Assembly: GCF_002860165.1 (NCBI RefSeq)
Contig: NZ_PGUZ01000018.1
Span: 1 to 43,797, forward strand
DNA: 43,797 bases
DNA from: Bacillus sp. V3-13
GTDB taxonomy: Bacteria; Bacillota; Bacilli; Bacillales; Cytobacillaceae
Direction: 5' to 3'
Positions 1 to 8,164 of this stretch are shown piece after piece (the first letter of the stretch is position 1; each line of letters opens with the position of its first letter). A program made the position numbers and the translations under genes. The notes beneath the pieces are model-generated. The model searched no databases, was not told the DNA's origin, and saw only the letters and a list, made by a program, of their open reading frames with translations.

Positions 1-98
1 CCGCTCGTAAATCTCGAATTCCGCTCGTAAATCTCGAATTCCGCTCGTAAATCTCGAATTCCGTTCGTAAATCCGAATTGCGCTCGTAAATTTGATTC
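1..98. repeat. Tandem 20-bp repeat, three perfect and two degraded copies
   Basis: The unit CCGCTCGTAAATCTCGAATT occurs three times perfectly (1-20, 21-40, 41-60). A 19-base variant follows at 61-79 and a degenerate copy at about 80-98. The array runs off the left edge, so its full length is unknown. Decay is progressive toward the gene on the right. Bases 99-261 show no other structure that I can support. Confidence 0.9.
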
Positions 99-261
99 GC
101 ACATTACTACAGACAGTTCATCCCCCGGCTCCACCTTAAAGCCGCAAATCTTTTTTCACCCTTCACACCTGTTCAAAAAGCACATATCCTGTATTAAATC
201 CAAATTGGGCAACTACCTATGTTTCGCCTTTAAGGATGAACAGAAGGGGGCATTAAAGGAT

Positions 262-1662
262 ATGGCCGTTGAACTAACCGCACTTCATTGGATATACGTG
301 AGTTTCATTGTGATGATTATCGGTTTTATGGTGATGAGACGGGATACAACACTCATTTGTATTGCCGGAATCTTTCTGATCGCGATTACAGCAACCGGCT
401 CGCTTAGTTATTCTGTCAGCAGCATTTTCACAAGCTTTATTTTTGCGATTACTGAACTGCTTTCGACCATTCTCGTTATTTCAATTATTGTGGCGATGAG
501 CAGAACATTAACAACAACCGGGATTAACGATGTGATGATCTCCCCGTTTGCCAAATTGATCCGCACACCTTCTCTTGCCTACTGGACGATTGGCATTCTG
601 ATGATGGTGATATCATGGTTTTTCTGGCCTTCGCCAGCCGTTGCATTACTGGGCGCCGTGCTCCTTCCGGTCGCATTAAGGGTCGGACTGCCCGCCCTTG
701 GAGTGGCGATGGCGATGAACCTGTTCGGGCATGGAATTGCCCTGTCCGGGGATTATATCATCCAAGCTGCCCCAAAGCTGACAGCCGATGCTGCCAGTCT
801 GCCGGTAAATTCGGTAATTAATGCAAGTGTTCCGTTAGTGTTTGTGATGGGGGTGGTTACCACTGTTGCAGCATTTTATTTTCTGAAACGCGATATGAAA
901 GCAGGCAGGCTGACGGTAGATTCAGAGCATTCAGAACTGCCGGATTCAGATCCTTCAACCAGTGATTCATCTTTATTATCTATAAATCAAAAACGTTTTT
1001 TCGCGTTGCTTATCCCTGCTCTGTTTGTCCTTGATGTAGCAGCGATGTTTAATTTTAATCTTCAAGGTGCGGATGCCACAGCCTTAATTGGCGGAACCTC
1101 AATCTTTATTCTTCTCATCATCACAATGGTCAGCCATAAAAATAAAGGGCTTGAAACAGCGACCAGTTATATTATTGAAGGCTTCCAATTCGGATTTAAA
1201 GTATTCGGACCGGTGATTCCAATCGCTGCTTTCTTCTACTTGGGCGATGCCGGATTTACAAAAATCATCGGTGATTTCCTCCCGGAGAACTCGCACGGGA
1301 TTGTAAACGACCTCGGTGTAACGCTTGCTTCAGTTGTCCCGTTAAGCAAGGAAGTAGGTGCCGTGACTTTAACCGCTGTTGGAGCGATCTCCGGCCTGGA
1401 CGGATCCGGTTTTTCCGGTATATCACTTGCCGGGTCAATAGCCAATTTATTTGCGACAGCGATCGGGGCTGGAGCAGCCACGTTAACCGCTCTCGGCCAG
1501 ATTGCTGCGATTTGGGTTGGCGGAGGCACACTCGTCCCATGGGCGCTCATTCCCGCCGCAGCCATATGTAATGTCGATCCGTTTGAACTCGCACGAAGAA
1601 ACCTCCTGCCTGTAACGATTGGTTTAATTGTTACGACAATATTTGCGATGTTTCTAATATAG
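262..1662 (+). CDS. Polytopic membrane transporter, family uncertain (GntP/ion-transporter-like)
   Basis: This is a hydrophobic protein of about 466 residues with roughly a dozen predicted membrane segments. A cytoplasmic hydrophilic loop near residues 210-240 (rich in Ser, Asp, Glu) splits it into two halves. The second half carries Gly/Ala/Thr-rich segments (TLASVVPLSKEVGAVTLTAV, then GAGAATLTALGQI) typical of secondary ion-coupled carriers. The frame is open from a TTG at 205, but I prefer the ATG at 262 because AGAAGGGGG lies 11 bases upstream and the hydrophobic region begins soon after. It is followed by the amidohydrolase gene after a terminator, so import of an acylated or amide substrate is possible; that is inference. 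I do not recognise a specific substrate. Confidence 0.75.
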   Translation: MAVELTALHWIYVSFIVMIIGFMVMRRDTTLICIAGIFLIAITATGSLSYSVSSIFTSFIFAITELLSTILVISIIVAMSRTLTTTGINDVMISPFAKLIRTPSLAYWTIGILMMVISWFFWPSPAVALLGAVLLPVALRVGLPALGVAMAMNLFGHGIALSGDYIIQAAPKLTADAASLPVNSVINASVPLVFVMGVVTTVAAFYFLKRDMKAGRLTVDSEHSELPDSDPSTSDSSLLSINQKRFFALLIPALFVLDVAAMFNFNLQGADATALIGGTSIFILLIITMVSHKNKGLETATSYIIEGFQFGFKVFGPVIPIAAFFYLGDAGFTKIIGDFLPENSHGIVNDLGVTLASVVPLSKEVGAVTLTAVGAISGLDGSGFSGISLAGSIANLFATAIGAGAATLTALGQIAAIWVGGGTLVPWALIPAAAICNVDPFELARRNLLPVTIGLIVTTIFAMFLI

Positions 1663-1670
1663 ACCGCGTA

Positions 1671-1693
1671 AGAGACTGCCTGATGCAGTCTCT
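1671..1693 (+). terminator. Hairpin after the transporter gene
   Basis: Perfect 9-bp stem AGAGACTGC/GCAGTCTCT with a 5-base loop, 8 bases after the stop codon. The T-run that follows is weak, so termination efficiency is uncertain. Confidence 0.55.
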
Positions 1694-1835
1694 TCTGCAG
1701 TTAATTAAATATACCGATCCCCTGAAAACACCCGACTCTGTTAGAATTTCCAGAAAATACTTTCAATAAAATAACCTTCGAGTCACGAAATGTGTTATAA
1801 TTGTCTAAAAATTTTATTTTTAAGGAGCGATTGTT

Positions 1836-3041
1836 ATGCTGGAACGCTTGGAAGCTAAACTGGAAAGCTATTATGAAGAGATGGTTGAAATACGGCGTTA
1901 TTTGCATCAGCATCCTGAACTTTCTTTTCAGGAGACAAATACGGCCCAATACATAAAAACCTTCTATGAAAAGCTTGGAATTGAAGTAAAAAGCAATGTC
2001 GGCGGCAATGGAGTAGTTGCGAAAATTTACGGCAGCAAGCCGGGAAAAACAATTGCATTAAGAGCGGATTTCGATGCCTTGCCGATTCAAGATGAGAAAG
2101 ATGTTCCATATAAATCACTGGTTCCTGGAGTTATGCATGCATGCGGGCATGATGGCCATACCGCAACATTGCTCGTCCTGGCGAAAAGCCTGCACGAATT
2201 AAGAGATGAATTGGAAGGCAATTATGTCATGATCCACCAGCATGCAGAAGAATATGCGCCAGGAGGCGCAGTGTCGATGATCGAAGATGGCTGCCTCAAG
2301 GGTGTGGACGTGATTTTCGGAACCCATTTATGGGCTTCAGAACCAACCGGGACGATCCAATACCGGGTCGGGCCGATCATGGCTGCTGCTGACCGGTTTG
2401 AAATATTGGTACAGGGTAAGGGTGGCCATGGTGCCCAGCCTCACCGGACAAAAGATGCTGTTGTCACAGCTTCACAGCTGGTCGTCAACTTGCAGCAAAT
2501 TGTCAGCCGAAAAGTAAACCCGATTGATTCTGCTGTTGTAACGGTCGGCTCGTTTGTCGCCGAAAATGCCTTCAATGTGATTGCTGATAAAGCCAAGCTC
2601 GAAGGAACGGTGAGAACCTTCAGTGAAGATGTGAGAGCTTTTGTTGAAGAAGAAATTGAGCGCACGGTAAAAGGCACTTGCTATACAAGCGGCAGCGATT
2701 ATGAATATTTATTTGAAAGAGGCTATCCAGCCGTCATCAACCATGAAGAAGAAACAAAGTTCCTGGTTGAAGTTGCTGGCAAAGTTACCGGTGTCAACTG
2801 TGTTGTCGAAACAGAACCGCAAATGGGCGGGGAAGATTTCGCTTACTATTTACAGCATGTGAAAGGAACTTTCTTCTTTACAGGAGCACGGCCGGAAGCG
2901 GAGGAAAATTACCCGCATCACCATCCGAAGTTTGATATTGATGAAAAAGCGATGCTCGTTGCAGCGAAAACTTTAGGAACTGCAGCCGTAGAATATCAAT
3001 CCGTGCAATCGGAAACCCCTGTTCCTGAAAAAGCTTTATAA
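1836..3041 (+). CDS. yhaA: M20-family amidohydrolase YhaA
   Basis: This is a metal-dependent hydrolase of the HipO/AbgB/N-acyl-amino-acid amidohydrolase group, cytosolic, 401 residues, which is normal for the family. The metal site is visible: HACGHDGH at 101-108 (C103, H105), the acidic pair in IHQHAEE at 133-139, GTHLWA at 162-167, GGEDFAYY, and a C-terminal HHHPKFDID. The dimerisation domain starts near residue 180 (the GKGGHGAQPHRTKD stretch). The ATG follows AAGGAG with good spacing. It lies immediately before ecsC as in B. subtilis yhaA. The substrate is probably an N-acylated amino acid or similar amide; the sequence does not tell which. A strong terminator follows. Confidence 0.9.
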   Translation: MLERLEAKLESYYEEMVEIRRYLHQHPELSFQETNTAQYIKTFYEKLGIEVKSNVGGNGVVAKIYGSKPGKTIALRADFDALPIQDEKDVPYKSLVPGVMHACGHDGHTATLLVLAKSLHELRDELEGNYVMIHQHAEEYAPGGAVSMIEDGCLKGVDVIFGTHLWASEPTGTIQYRVGPIMAAADRFEILVQGKGGHGAQPHRTKDAVVTASQLVVNLQQIVSRKVNPIDSAVVTVGSFVAENAFNVIADKAKLEGTVRTFSEDVRAFVEEEIERTVKGTCYTSGSDYEYLFERGYPAVINHEEETKFLVEVAGKVTGVNCVVETEPQMGGEDFAYYLQHVKGTFFFTGARPEAEENYPHHHPKFDIDEKAMLVAAKTLGTAAVEYQSVQSETPVPEKAL

Positions 3042-3051
3042 TACACTTAAA

Positions 3052-3088
3052 AACCCATCGGCACTGAAATGCGCTGATGGGTTTTTTT
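3052..3088 (+). terminator. Terminator of yhaA
   Basis: Stem AACCCATC/GATGGGTT, extended inward by pairs including a G-T, followed by a run of seven T. It sits 10 bases after the yhaA stop and faces the convergent ecsC gene. Confidence 0.9.
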
Positions 3089-3113
3089 AAACTTGACTGA
3101 CCCGCTTCTCATT

Positions 3114-3836
3114 TCAGCTAAGTGGAGGGGTTCTCAATAATCTGAGCCTGTATGCATTTTTAGCGACTTCTCCTAAATGGTCCAGGAGATTATAATTGGC
3201 ATAAGCCCCAACAACCGCACCAATCCCGGGGATCAACTGAAGCATTTTTATAAAATCGATATAATCTCTGTACTCCTGCTGAAATTCTCTCCAATCCATC
3301 TCAGCTACAGTTTTTCTTCGTTCATCCCAGTTTTCAATAATGTCTAACGTTTCCCTTTTCTGTTCATCACTGGAAAAAGCCAGTTGAAAAGTGTACAGAA
3401 TAAACAGCCGTTCCTCATAAAGATTCGTACTAAAACCATATATCGAAGCCGCCTCAAACAAGAATTTCATTTTGATCGTCAACAGTAGCGGAAAGTCAGC
3501 CAGCCCGAGAAATATACCACCCGCACCCGTTCCTGCTCCTTCAATCGCTGCTGTTTTTCGATACAAAACCAGTTTTTTATCGAATAGTGCATCCTTTTCT
3601 TCAAGAGATAGCCCATTTGCCTGCTGCTTTTTTGTTGTTATATTTGAACCTGTTAACGTCGCTTTAACCATATTCTTAATGCTATCGGTAATGATTTGAT
3701 GGGCTTTTTCCGGAATCAAATGATTGACTTTTGTCTGCACTTTTTTTGAAATTCGGTTTAACATTCCTGACTTTTTAAGGATTTTTCTCCGCCAATCCAA
3801 TACTTCTTCGTAAGCCTTTAATTCATATTCATTCAT
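3114..3836 (-). CDS. ecsC: EcsC family protein
   Basis: 240 residues, close to the B. subtilis EcsC length of about 236. The family signature is the glycine-rich hydrophobic stretch GAGTGAGGIFLGLADFPLL near residues 100-118, followed by KFLFEAASIYGF. A second Gly/Ala stretch (GIGAVVGAYANY) lies near residues 204-215. The start is an ATG behind AAGGATGAAC. The biochemical function of EcsC is not established, though it is genetically linked to the EcsAB transporter. Here a complete terminator separates it from ecsB, so it probably depends partly on its own promoter. Confidence 0.92.
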   Translation of the reverse strand: MNEYELKAYEEVLDWRRKILKKSGMLNRISKKVQTKVNHLIPEKAHQIITDSIKNMVKATLTGSNITTKKQQANGLSLEEKDALFDKKLVLYRKTAAIEGAGTGAGGIFLGLADFPLLLTIKMKFLFEAASIYGFSTNLYEERLFILYTFQLAFSSDEQKRETLDIIENWDERRKTVAEMDWREFQQEYRDYIDFIKMLQLIPGIGAVVGAYANYNLLDHLGEVAKNAYRLRLLRTPPLS

Positions 3837-3900
3837 AAGACGTTCATCCTTTTCATTAGATAACTGTTCATACGAATCTCTTACGAATCGGTTTCACCTT

Positions 3901-3941
3901 AAAAAACAGGCCGGATGTGCCCTGAATCCATCCAGCCTGTT
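3901..3941 (-). terminator. Terminator of the ecsAB transcript
   Basis: On the minus strand the arms AACAGGC-GGATG-type (3929-3941 with 3905-3917) form a 12-bp stem with one mismatch. Six U residues follow (A-run at 3901-3906 on the plus strand). It begins right after the ecsB stop codon. Confidence 0.9.
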
Positions 3942-3942
3942 C

Positions 3943-5157
3943 CTATACCATTTCCAAGCGCTTCTTTGCATAAATGGACACAAAAAAGTAGATAAAACCG
4001 ATTCCGGCTGCAAAGGAAACCCCGCCAATCAGCCAATCCCCTTTTAGCATTAAAACGAGGCAGAAGGCAATGTTTTGAATGAAAAGCAACGCTGAAAGAA
4101 GAACCTTGAATGAACGTGATCTATATTTTTCTGCTACAGGATACAACTGAACCCACAGTTTATTTTGGTGGTGATTCCATAACGGAAGCAGCTGGAATCC
4201 GGTTAAGTATAAAAATAATAAAACGACTGCAACTTGTCCGATTCCAAAGGATATTAAATACAAGACTCCTGCTCCAATAATGAATAGCCGCAGAAATAAG
4301 CCAAAATAATCGCCCGCCCGCAAAAAGGTTCTCATATAGAGATGGGAGTAAGTTTGTTCCTGCTTAAAAGCCAGTCTGGCCAGGACCCAGTCAAGCCATT
4401 TCCGTCTTTTCACTTTATCCTTAAATTTTGGTACGTCGGTGAACAGATTGGCAATGCGGTAAAACGACGTCATCCGCCTTTCTTCCGATTCAATTAAATA
4501 CTCCCATTTCAGGCCTTTATCAACTACTTGACTCCGATAATACCAATACAGCCCGGCCATCAATCCGGCTATGACAATAAGAAAAAGAAAGCCTGCACCG
4601 GAAAAAAGCATGTAGACAAACACAGCATTTAAGCTAAAGCGAATTGCAGAGTCAATCCAATGTGCTGATGTTTCAACATAGTATTGTACTTTCCAACGTG
4701 CGAACAGGTTCAAGCCTTTGACGGCCAGCAGGATAAGCAAAAATGTAAAATAGGAGGAAAACTCCCCTTCATTCACTTGAACATACATCGGCATTACAGC
4801 AGCAAGAACAAGGATAAGGAGATAAGTCTGTACAGCAAAACTGGCCAGGATGGACCGTTTAAAATAATCAGCAAGCTTTGTTTCAAGCGGGAGCAAAAAG
4901 ATTTTATCTGCCTCAAATAAAAACGTATAAATCGGACTATATGTCAGCAATATTCCCAGCAGCACAGCAATAATAGTCGGGACGGGATAAGAAGCCGGCA
5001 GCGTTTTGACCCAGGCCTGATAGTAATAGGCCGCTGTTCCGAGCAAAAACAGCATTACAATGACGAGATGTCCGTTAAAAATATAGCGAAGATACCGGCC
5101 CATCTCCTTGCTTCTCCGCGAGAAGCGCTGTTTCCATAACCGGGCGCCATTAAACAT
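3943..5157 (-). CDS. ecsB: ABC transporter permease EcsB
   Basis: 404 residues, B. subtilis EcsB being about 408. The protein is hydrophobic with several paired membrane segments (for example around residues 30-75, 105-150, 190-215, 300-335 and 355-395) separated by a basic cytoplasmic loop containing KFKDKVKRRKWLDWVLARLAF. It is the membrane partner of EcsA. In B. subtilis EcsAB affects protein secretion, competence and regulated intramembrane proteolysis. Its start codon overlaps the end of ecsA by 8 bases, which indicates translational coupling. Confidence 0.92.
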   Translation of the reverse strand: MFNGARLWKQRFSRRSKEMGRYLRYIFNGHLVIVMLFLLGTAAYYYQAWVKTLPASYPVPTIIAVLLGILLTYSPIYTFLFEADKIFLLPLETKLADYFKRSILASFAVQTYLLILVLAAVMPMYVQVNEGEFSSYFTFLLILLAVKGLNLFARWKVQYYVETSAHWIDSAIRFSLNAVFVYMLFSGAGFLFLIVIAGLMAGLYWYYRSQVVDKGLKWEYLIESEERRMTSFYRIANLFTDVPKFKDKVKRRKWLDWVLARLAFKQEQTYSHLYMRTFLRAGDYFGLFLRLFIIGAGVLYLISFGIGQVAVVLLFLYLTGFQLLPLWNHHQNKLWVQLYPVAEKYRSRSFKVLLSALLFIQNIAFCLVLMLKGDWLIGGVSFAAGIGFIYFFVSIYAKKRLEMV

Positions 5158-5890
5158 AATCTTCTTCCTTTGTCAGCTGGATATAGAGATCATCCAAAGA
5201 TGCGCCCGGCATCGAAAATTGCTCGCGGAGCTCCTCGAGTGTGCCTGAGGCCCTGATTTTTCCTTCATGCAAAATCACAAACCTGTCGCAGTACCGTTCA
5301 GCCGTTGCCAAAATATGTGTCGACATTAAGATCCCGGCACCCGCTTCTTTCATTCTTTTCATTAAATCGAGAAGCGATTGGATGCCGAGGGGATCAAGAC
5401 CGACAAATGGTTCATCAACAATATACAGGGACGGCTGAACGAGAAACGCACACATGATCATCACCTTTTGCTTCATCCCTTTGGAAAAATGGGCAGGAAA
5501 CCATTTTAGCCTTTTTTCCATTCGAAACTCTTTCAGCAGTACTTGTTTACGTGACTTATATGTATCTTCATCGAGCCCATAGCCCATTGCGGTAAGCTTT
5601 AAATGTTCTTCAAGCGTAAGTTCATCATATAAGATCGGTGTTTCCGGGACAAAAGTAAATTGTTTGCGGTATCCTTCCCGGTCTTGTTTAAACGTCCGGC
5701 CATTTATGGTAATCTCCCCGCTATGCGCTTCCATGAGCCCGATGACATGCTTGATCGTTGTACTTTTTCCGGCCCCGTTCAGCCCGATTAGACCGACCAA
5801 TTCTTTTTCATTGACCTGAAAGGAAATATCTTTTAAAACAGGGTTTCGTGTGTAACCCCCTGTCAGGTTTTTAATATCCAAAAGTACCAT
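5150..5890 (-). CDS. ecsA: ABC transporter ATP-binding protein EcsA
   Basis: A 246-residue ABC ATPase. Walker A GLNGAGKST is at about 36-44, the signature FSKGMKQKV and Walker B LYIVDEP follow, and the H-loop is in STHILATAE. I chose the ATG at 5890 rather than the GTG at 5896 because AAGGAGG lies 8 bases from the ATG but only 2 from the GTG. The resulting length matches B. subtilis EcsA (247). It is the first gene of a two-gene operon with ecsB and is divergent from hit. Confidence 0.95.
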   Translation of the reverse strand: MVLLDIKNLTGGYTRNPVLKDISFQVNEKELVGLIGLNGAGKSTTIKHVIGLMEAHSGEITINGRTFKQDREGYRKQFTFVPETPILYDELTLEEHLKLTAMGYGLDEDTYKSRKQVLLKEFRMEKRLKWFPAHFSKGMKQKVMIMCAFLVQPSLYIVDEPFVGLDPLGIQSLLDLMKRMKEAGAGILMSTHILATAERYCDRFVILHEGKIRASGTLEELREQFSMPGASLDDLYIQLTKEEDYV

Positions 5891-5896
5891 CAGCAC

Positions 5897-6338
5897 ACCC
5901 TCCTTCTGTCTATGCTAATATTTTAACAAATATTGAGCATGTTTTAAAAAGCTGGACTGCCCGGATTAAAATTACATACTCCCGGGATTTGCAGGGCATA
6001 CTACTTCGTGAAGGGGAAACAATCGATTAGGTGAAACCATTTCAACCAATTGAAATGAGGTGTCTGCTAAAGACTCAAACCTTTTAATCCAAGCTTCAAA
6101 CGTTCCTAAATATGAGGATCGTTGTTTTGCACACAGTACCGTTCAAAAAAATCGGTTCGCTACTTGAGCGCATCATTTTTTGAAATGAGGTGTTTGTCAA
6201 AGACTTTCCTAAATTGAACGTAGAATAGAAGCTTTCCCCTTCACTTCGGCAGGATTCCTTGAGAATCCTGCCTTTTACCTTTTTGTAAAAGATTATTATA
6301 TGATAAAATACGAAAAAAGCCTTGAAAGGGTGTTGGAC
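5897..6338. other. Structured intergenic region between ecsA and hit
   Basis: No convincing gene. It holds an inverted repeat, GTGAAGGGGAAA at 6008-6019 and TTTCCCCTTCAC at 6233-6244. Between those arms lie two direct copies of TGAAATGAGGTGT(C/T)TG followed by AAAGACT, near 6050-6074 and 6179-6204. The region ends in a terminator-like hairpin at 6248-6276. It could be a long structured leader, a small RNA or a miniature mobile element. Confidence 0.55.
6248..6276 (+). terminator. Intrinsic terminator upstream of hit
   Basis: Perfect 10-bp stem GGCAGGATTC/GAATCCTGCC, loop CTTGA, then TTTTACCTTTTT. No gene ends just before it. It therefore terminates either a small RNA from the preceding region or acts as an attenuator for hit. 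Confidence 0.75.
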
Positions 6339-6758
6339 ATGAACGACTGTATTTTCTGCAAAATCATCGATGGCAGTATTCCTTCTGCCAAAGTGTTTGA
6401 AAATGAACACGTCTTTGCTTTTCTTGATATCAGCCAGGTGACGAAAGGCCATACACTTGTCATCCCCAAAATACATAAAGAAAACCTGTACGAGCTTACA
6501 CCCGAAATTGCCGGAAACTTATTCTCGGTGGTCCCGCAAATTGCCAATGCCATTAAAGCAGAATTCCAACCTGTCGGCTTGAATATGTTGAACAATAATG
6601 GCGAACAGGCTGGACAATCCGTGTTCCATTTCCATGTTCACCTTATACCCCGCTATGGGCAAGGTGACGGCTTTGGTGCCATCTGGAAAACGAACAATAG
6701 TGAATACACCGGGGAGGACCTGCAAAAAATCGCCGCCGGGATTAATAGCCGGTTATAG
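6339..6758 (+). CDS. hit: HIT-family nucleotide-binding protein Hit
   Basis: A 139-residue histidine-triad protein. The catalytic triad HFHVH is at 97-101 (pattern H-x-H-x-H), the N-terminal CIFC at 4-7 supplies zinc ligands, and the nucleotide-binding hydrophobic core NNNGEQAGQSVFHFHVHLIPR is intact. Family members hydrolyse nucleoside phosphoramidates or dinucleoside polyphosphates; the physiological substrate in bacilli is unclear. The frame is open upstream to 6300, but the ATG at 6339 has GAAAGGG 9 bases upstream and gives the usual family N-terminus. Confidence 0.93.
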   Translation: MNDCIFCKIIDGSIPSAKVFENEHVFAFLDISQVTKGHTLVIPKIHKENLYELTPEIAGNLFSVVPQIANAIKAEFQPVGLNMLNNNGEQAGQSVFHFHVHLIPRYGQGDGFGAIWKTNNSEYTGEDLQKIAAGINSRL

Positions 6759-6807
6759 ACATATCGACGTCCAGAAAATTTAGCCCCTGCAACACTGGCG
6801 GATTTTC

Positions 6808-6848
6808 AAAAAAAGCTTCTGTTCATCACAATGAACGGAAGCTTTTTT
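6808..6848. terminator. Terminator of hit, symmetric
   Basis: Long stem AAGCTTC-GTTCAT / ATGAAC-GAAGCTT with one mismatch, flanked by A7 on the left and T6 on the right. It could work on either strand. It lies about 50 bases after the hit stop. Confidence 0.9.
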
Positions 6849-6961
6849 GCAAAACATTTTTTCAAAATTGTTCAAACTTTTTAGTGTGCTCTTCTATTAT
6901 TTCTGATACGATATAAACATCTTTATACTTTAGCGTATTACCGCATGTAAGGAGGACCCAG

Positions 6962-8041
6962 ATGAAACGAGCTTTGAATTTTAATGCCGGACCAGCCGCC
7001 CTGCCTCAGGCTGTCCTTGAGAAAGCCCAACAAGAGTGGCTGAACTATCTTGATACTGGCATGGCTGTAATGGAGCTGAGCCACCGCAGTGCTGAATATG
7101 AACAGATTCACAATACCGCCGACAGACTTCTTCGACGTCTTATGCAAATTCCCGATGATTATGAAGTGCTTTTTTTGCAAGGAGGCGCCAGTTTGCAGTT
7201 TACGATGGTGCCGATGAATCTGCTCAGAAACGATGAAACGGCTTATTACATCATGACTGGCTCCTGGAGTGAGAAAGCGCTGAATGAAGCCCGTAAAATC
7301 GGGGCAGCTGCCAGTCTCGCTTCCGGAAAGGAAGGAAAGTACAAAAAAATTCCCGATCTTGAAGCAACAACTCCGAACGATGCATCGTATGTGCATTTAA
7401 CAAGCAATAATACGATCTTTGGAACACAATGGCAAACATTCCCGGATCATTTCGATGCTCCGCTTGTTGCTGATATGTCGAGCGATATTCTTAGCAAGCC
7501 GATTAACGTAAACCAATTTGGCCTGATCTACGCAGGTGCACAAAAAAATCTTGGGCCTTCCGGTGTCACAGTCGTGATTATCAAAAAGGACCTGCTTGCC
7601 CGTTCAGGTGAGGGACTGCCTACAATGCTCAATTACCAGACGCATGCGAAAAACCGCTCATTGTACAACACCCCGCCTACCCTGTCCATTTATTTACTTT
7701 CTCTAGTATTGGAATGGGTCGAGTCACTTGGCGGCCTGCCTGCAATTGAAAAGATCAATAAAGAGAAAGCCGAAATGCTTTATCATGTTATTGATGAAAG
7801 CAACGGATTTTATCGAGGCCACGCTGATCAGGGAAGCCGATCTTTAATGAACATCACCTTTACGCTCGAAACTGATGAAGCGACTGCTGCCTTTCTGAAA
7901 CAGGCGAAAGAAGCCGGATTTATCGGACTCAACGGACATCGTTCCGTCGGCGGCTGCCGGGCTTCACTTTACAATGCCGTTACGGTTGAGCAGGTAAATG
8001 AGCTGGCCGAATTTATGAAATCTTTTAGAAAAAATTATTGA
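6962..8041 (+). CDS. serC: Phosphoserine aminotransferase SerC
   Basis: 359 residues, a complete class-V aminotransferase. It converts 3-phosphohydroxypyruvate and glutamate to phosphoserine and 2-oxoglutarate in serine biosynthesis; the family also acts in pyridoxal phosphate synthesis. N-terminal FNAGPAALP, the PLP-stacking segment GGASLQF, and the PLP lysine K195 in YAGAQKNLGPSG are visible. The C-terminal GLNGHRSVGGCRASLYNA is typical. The start ATG follows AAGGAGGACCCAG. Its place between hit and trpP matches B. subtilis yhaF/serC. Confidence 0.97.
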   Translation: MKRALNFNAGPAALPQAVLEKAQQEWLNYLDTGMAVMELSHRSAEYEQIHNTADRLLRRLMQIPDDYEVLFLQGGASLQFTMVPMNLLRNDETAYYIMTGSWSEKALNEARKIGAAASLASGKEGKYKKIPDLEATTPNDASYVHLTSNNTIFGTQWQTFPDHFDAPLVADMSSDILSKPINVNQFGLIYAGAQKNLGPSGVTVVIIKKDLLARSGEGLPTMLNYQTHAKNRSLYNTPPTLSIYLLSLVLEWVESLGGLPAIEKINKEKAEMLYHVIDESNGFYRGHADQGSRSLMNITFTLETDEATAAFLKQAKEAGFIGLNGHRSVGGCRASLYNAVTVEQVNELAEFMKSFRKNY

Positions 8042-8055
8042 TGGTTATTTGTGTG

Positions 8056-8084
8056 TTTAAATATTGACAACGGTGTGCTATAAT
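8056..8084 (+). promoter_or_regulatory. Candidate sigma-A promoter of trpP
   Basis: Perfect -10 TATAAT at 8079-8084 with TTTAAA at 8056-8061, spacer 17. A perfect TTGACA at 8064-8069 is also present but lies only 9 bases from the -10 and cannot pair with it. A start near 8091 would give a leader of about 74 bases. Confidence 0.6.
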
Positions 8085-8111
8085 TGGTTCAAGTTTTTCG
8101 CTGCAGGCAAC

Positions 8112-8163
8112 GAGTGCACTGCAGGAGAGACAAAATAGCATAGCCAAGCAGAGGAGAGATTAG
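8112..8163 (+). promoter_or_regulatory. Candidate TRAP-binding site in the trpP leader
   Basis: Seven non-overlapping GAG/TAG triplets occur in 52 bases: 8112, 8125, 8136, 8141, 8151, 8154 and 8161. They cover the Shine-Dalgarno and end two bases before the TTG start. In B. subtilis, tryptophan-activated TRAP (MtrB) represses trpP translation through such a site. Spacing here is less regular than in the trp leader, so binding is an inference. Confidence 0.55.
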
Positions 8164-8164
8164 G

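Noticed and set aside
1-98. Tandem repeat as a CRISPR array
   Set aside because: Units are directly contiguous with no spacers, and no cas genes are present.
6096-6476. 126-codon minus-strand open frame upstream of hit
   Set aside because: It overlaps the hit gene and the terminator hairpin, has low-complexity composition and no start signal.
6850-6961. Possible T-box or serine-responsive leader before serC
   Set aside because: The leader is only about 110 bases, with no T-box sequence or antiterminator pair visible.
8064-8084. Perfect TTGACA next to perfect TATAAT before trpP
   Set aside because: Only 9 bases separate the two hexamers, so they cannot form one sigma-A promoter; the -10 is kept with a different -35.
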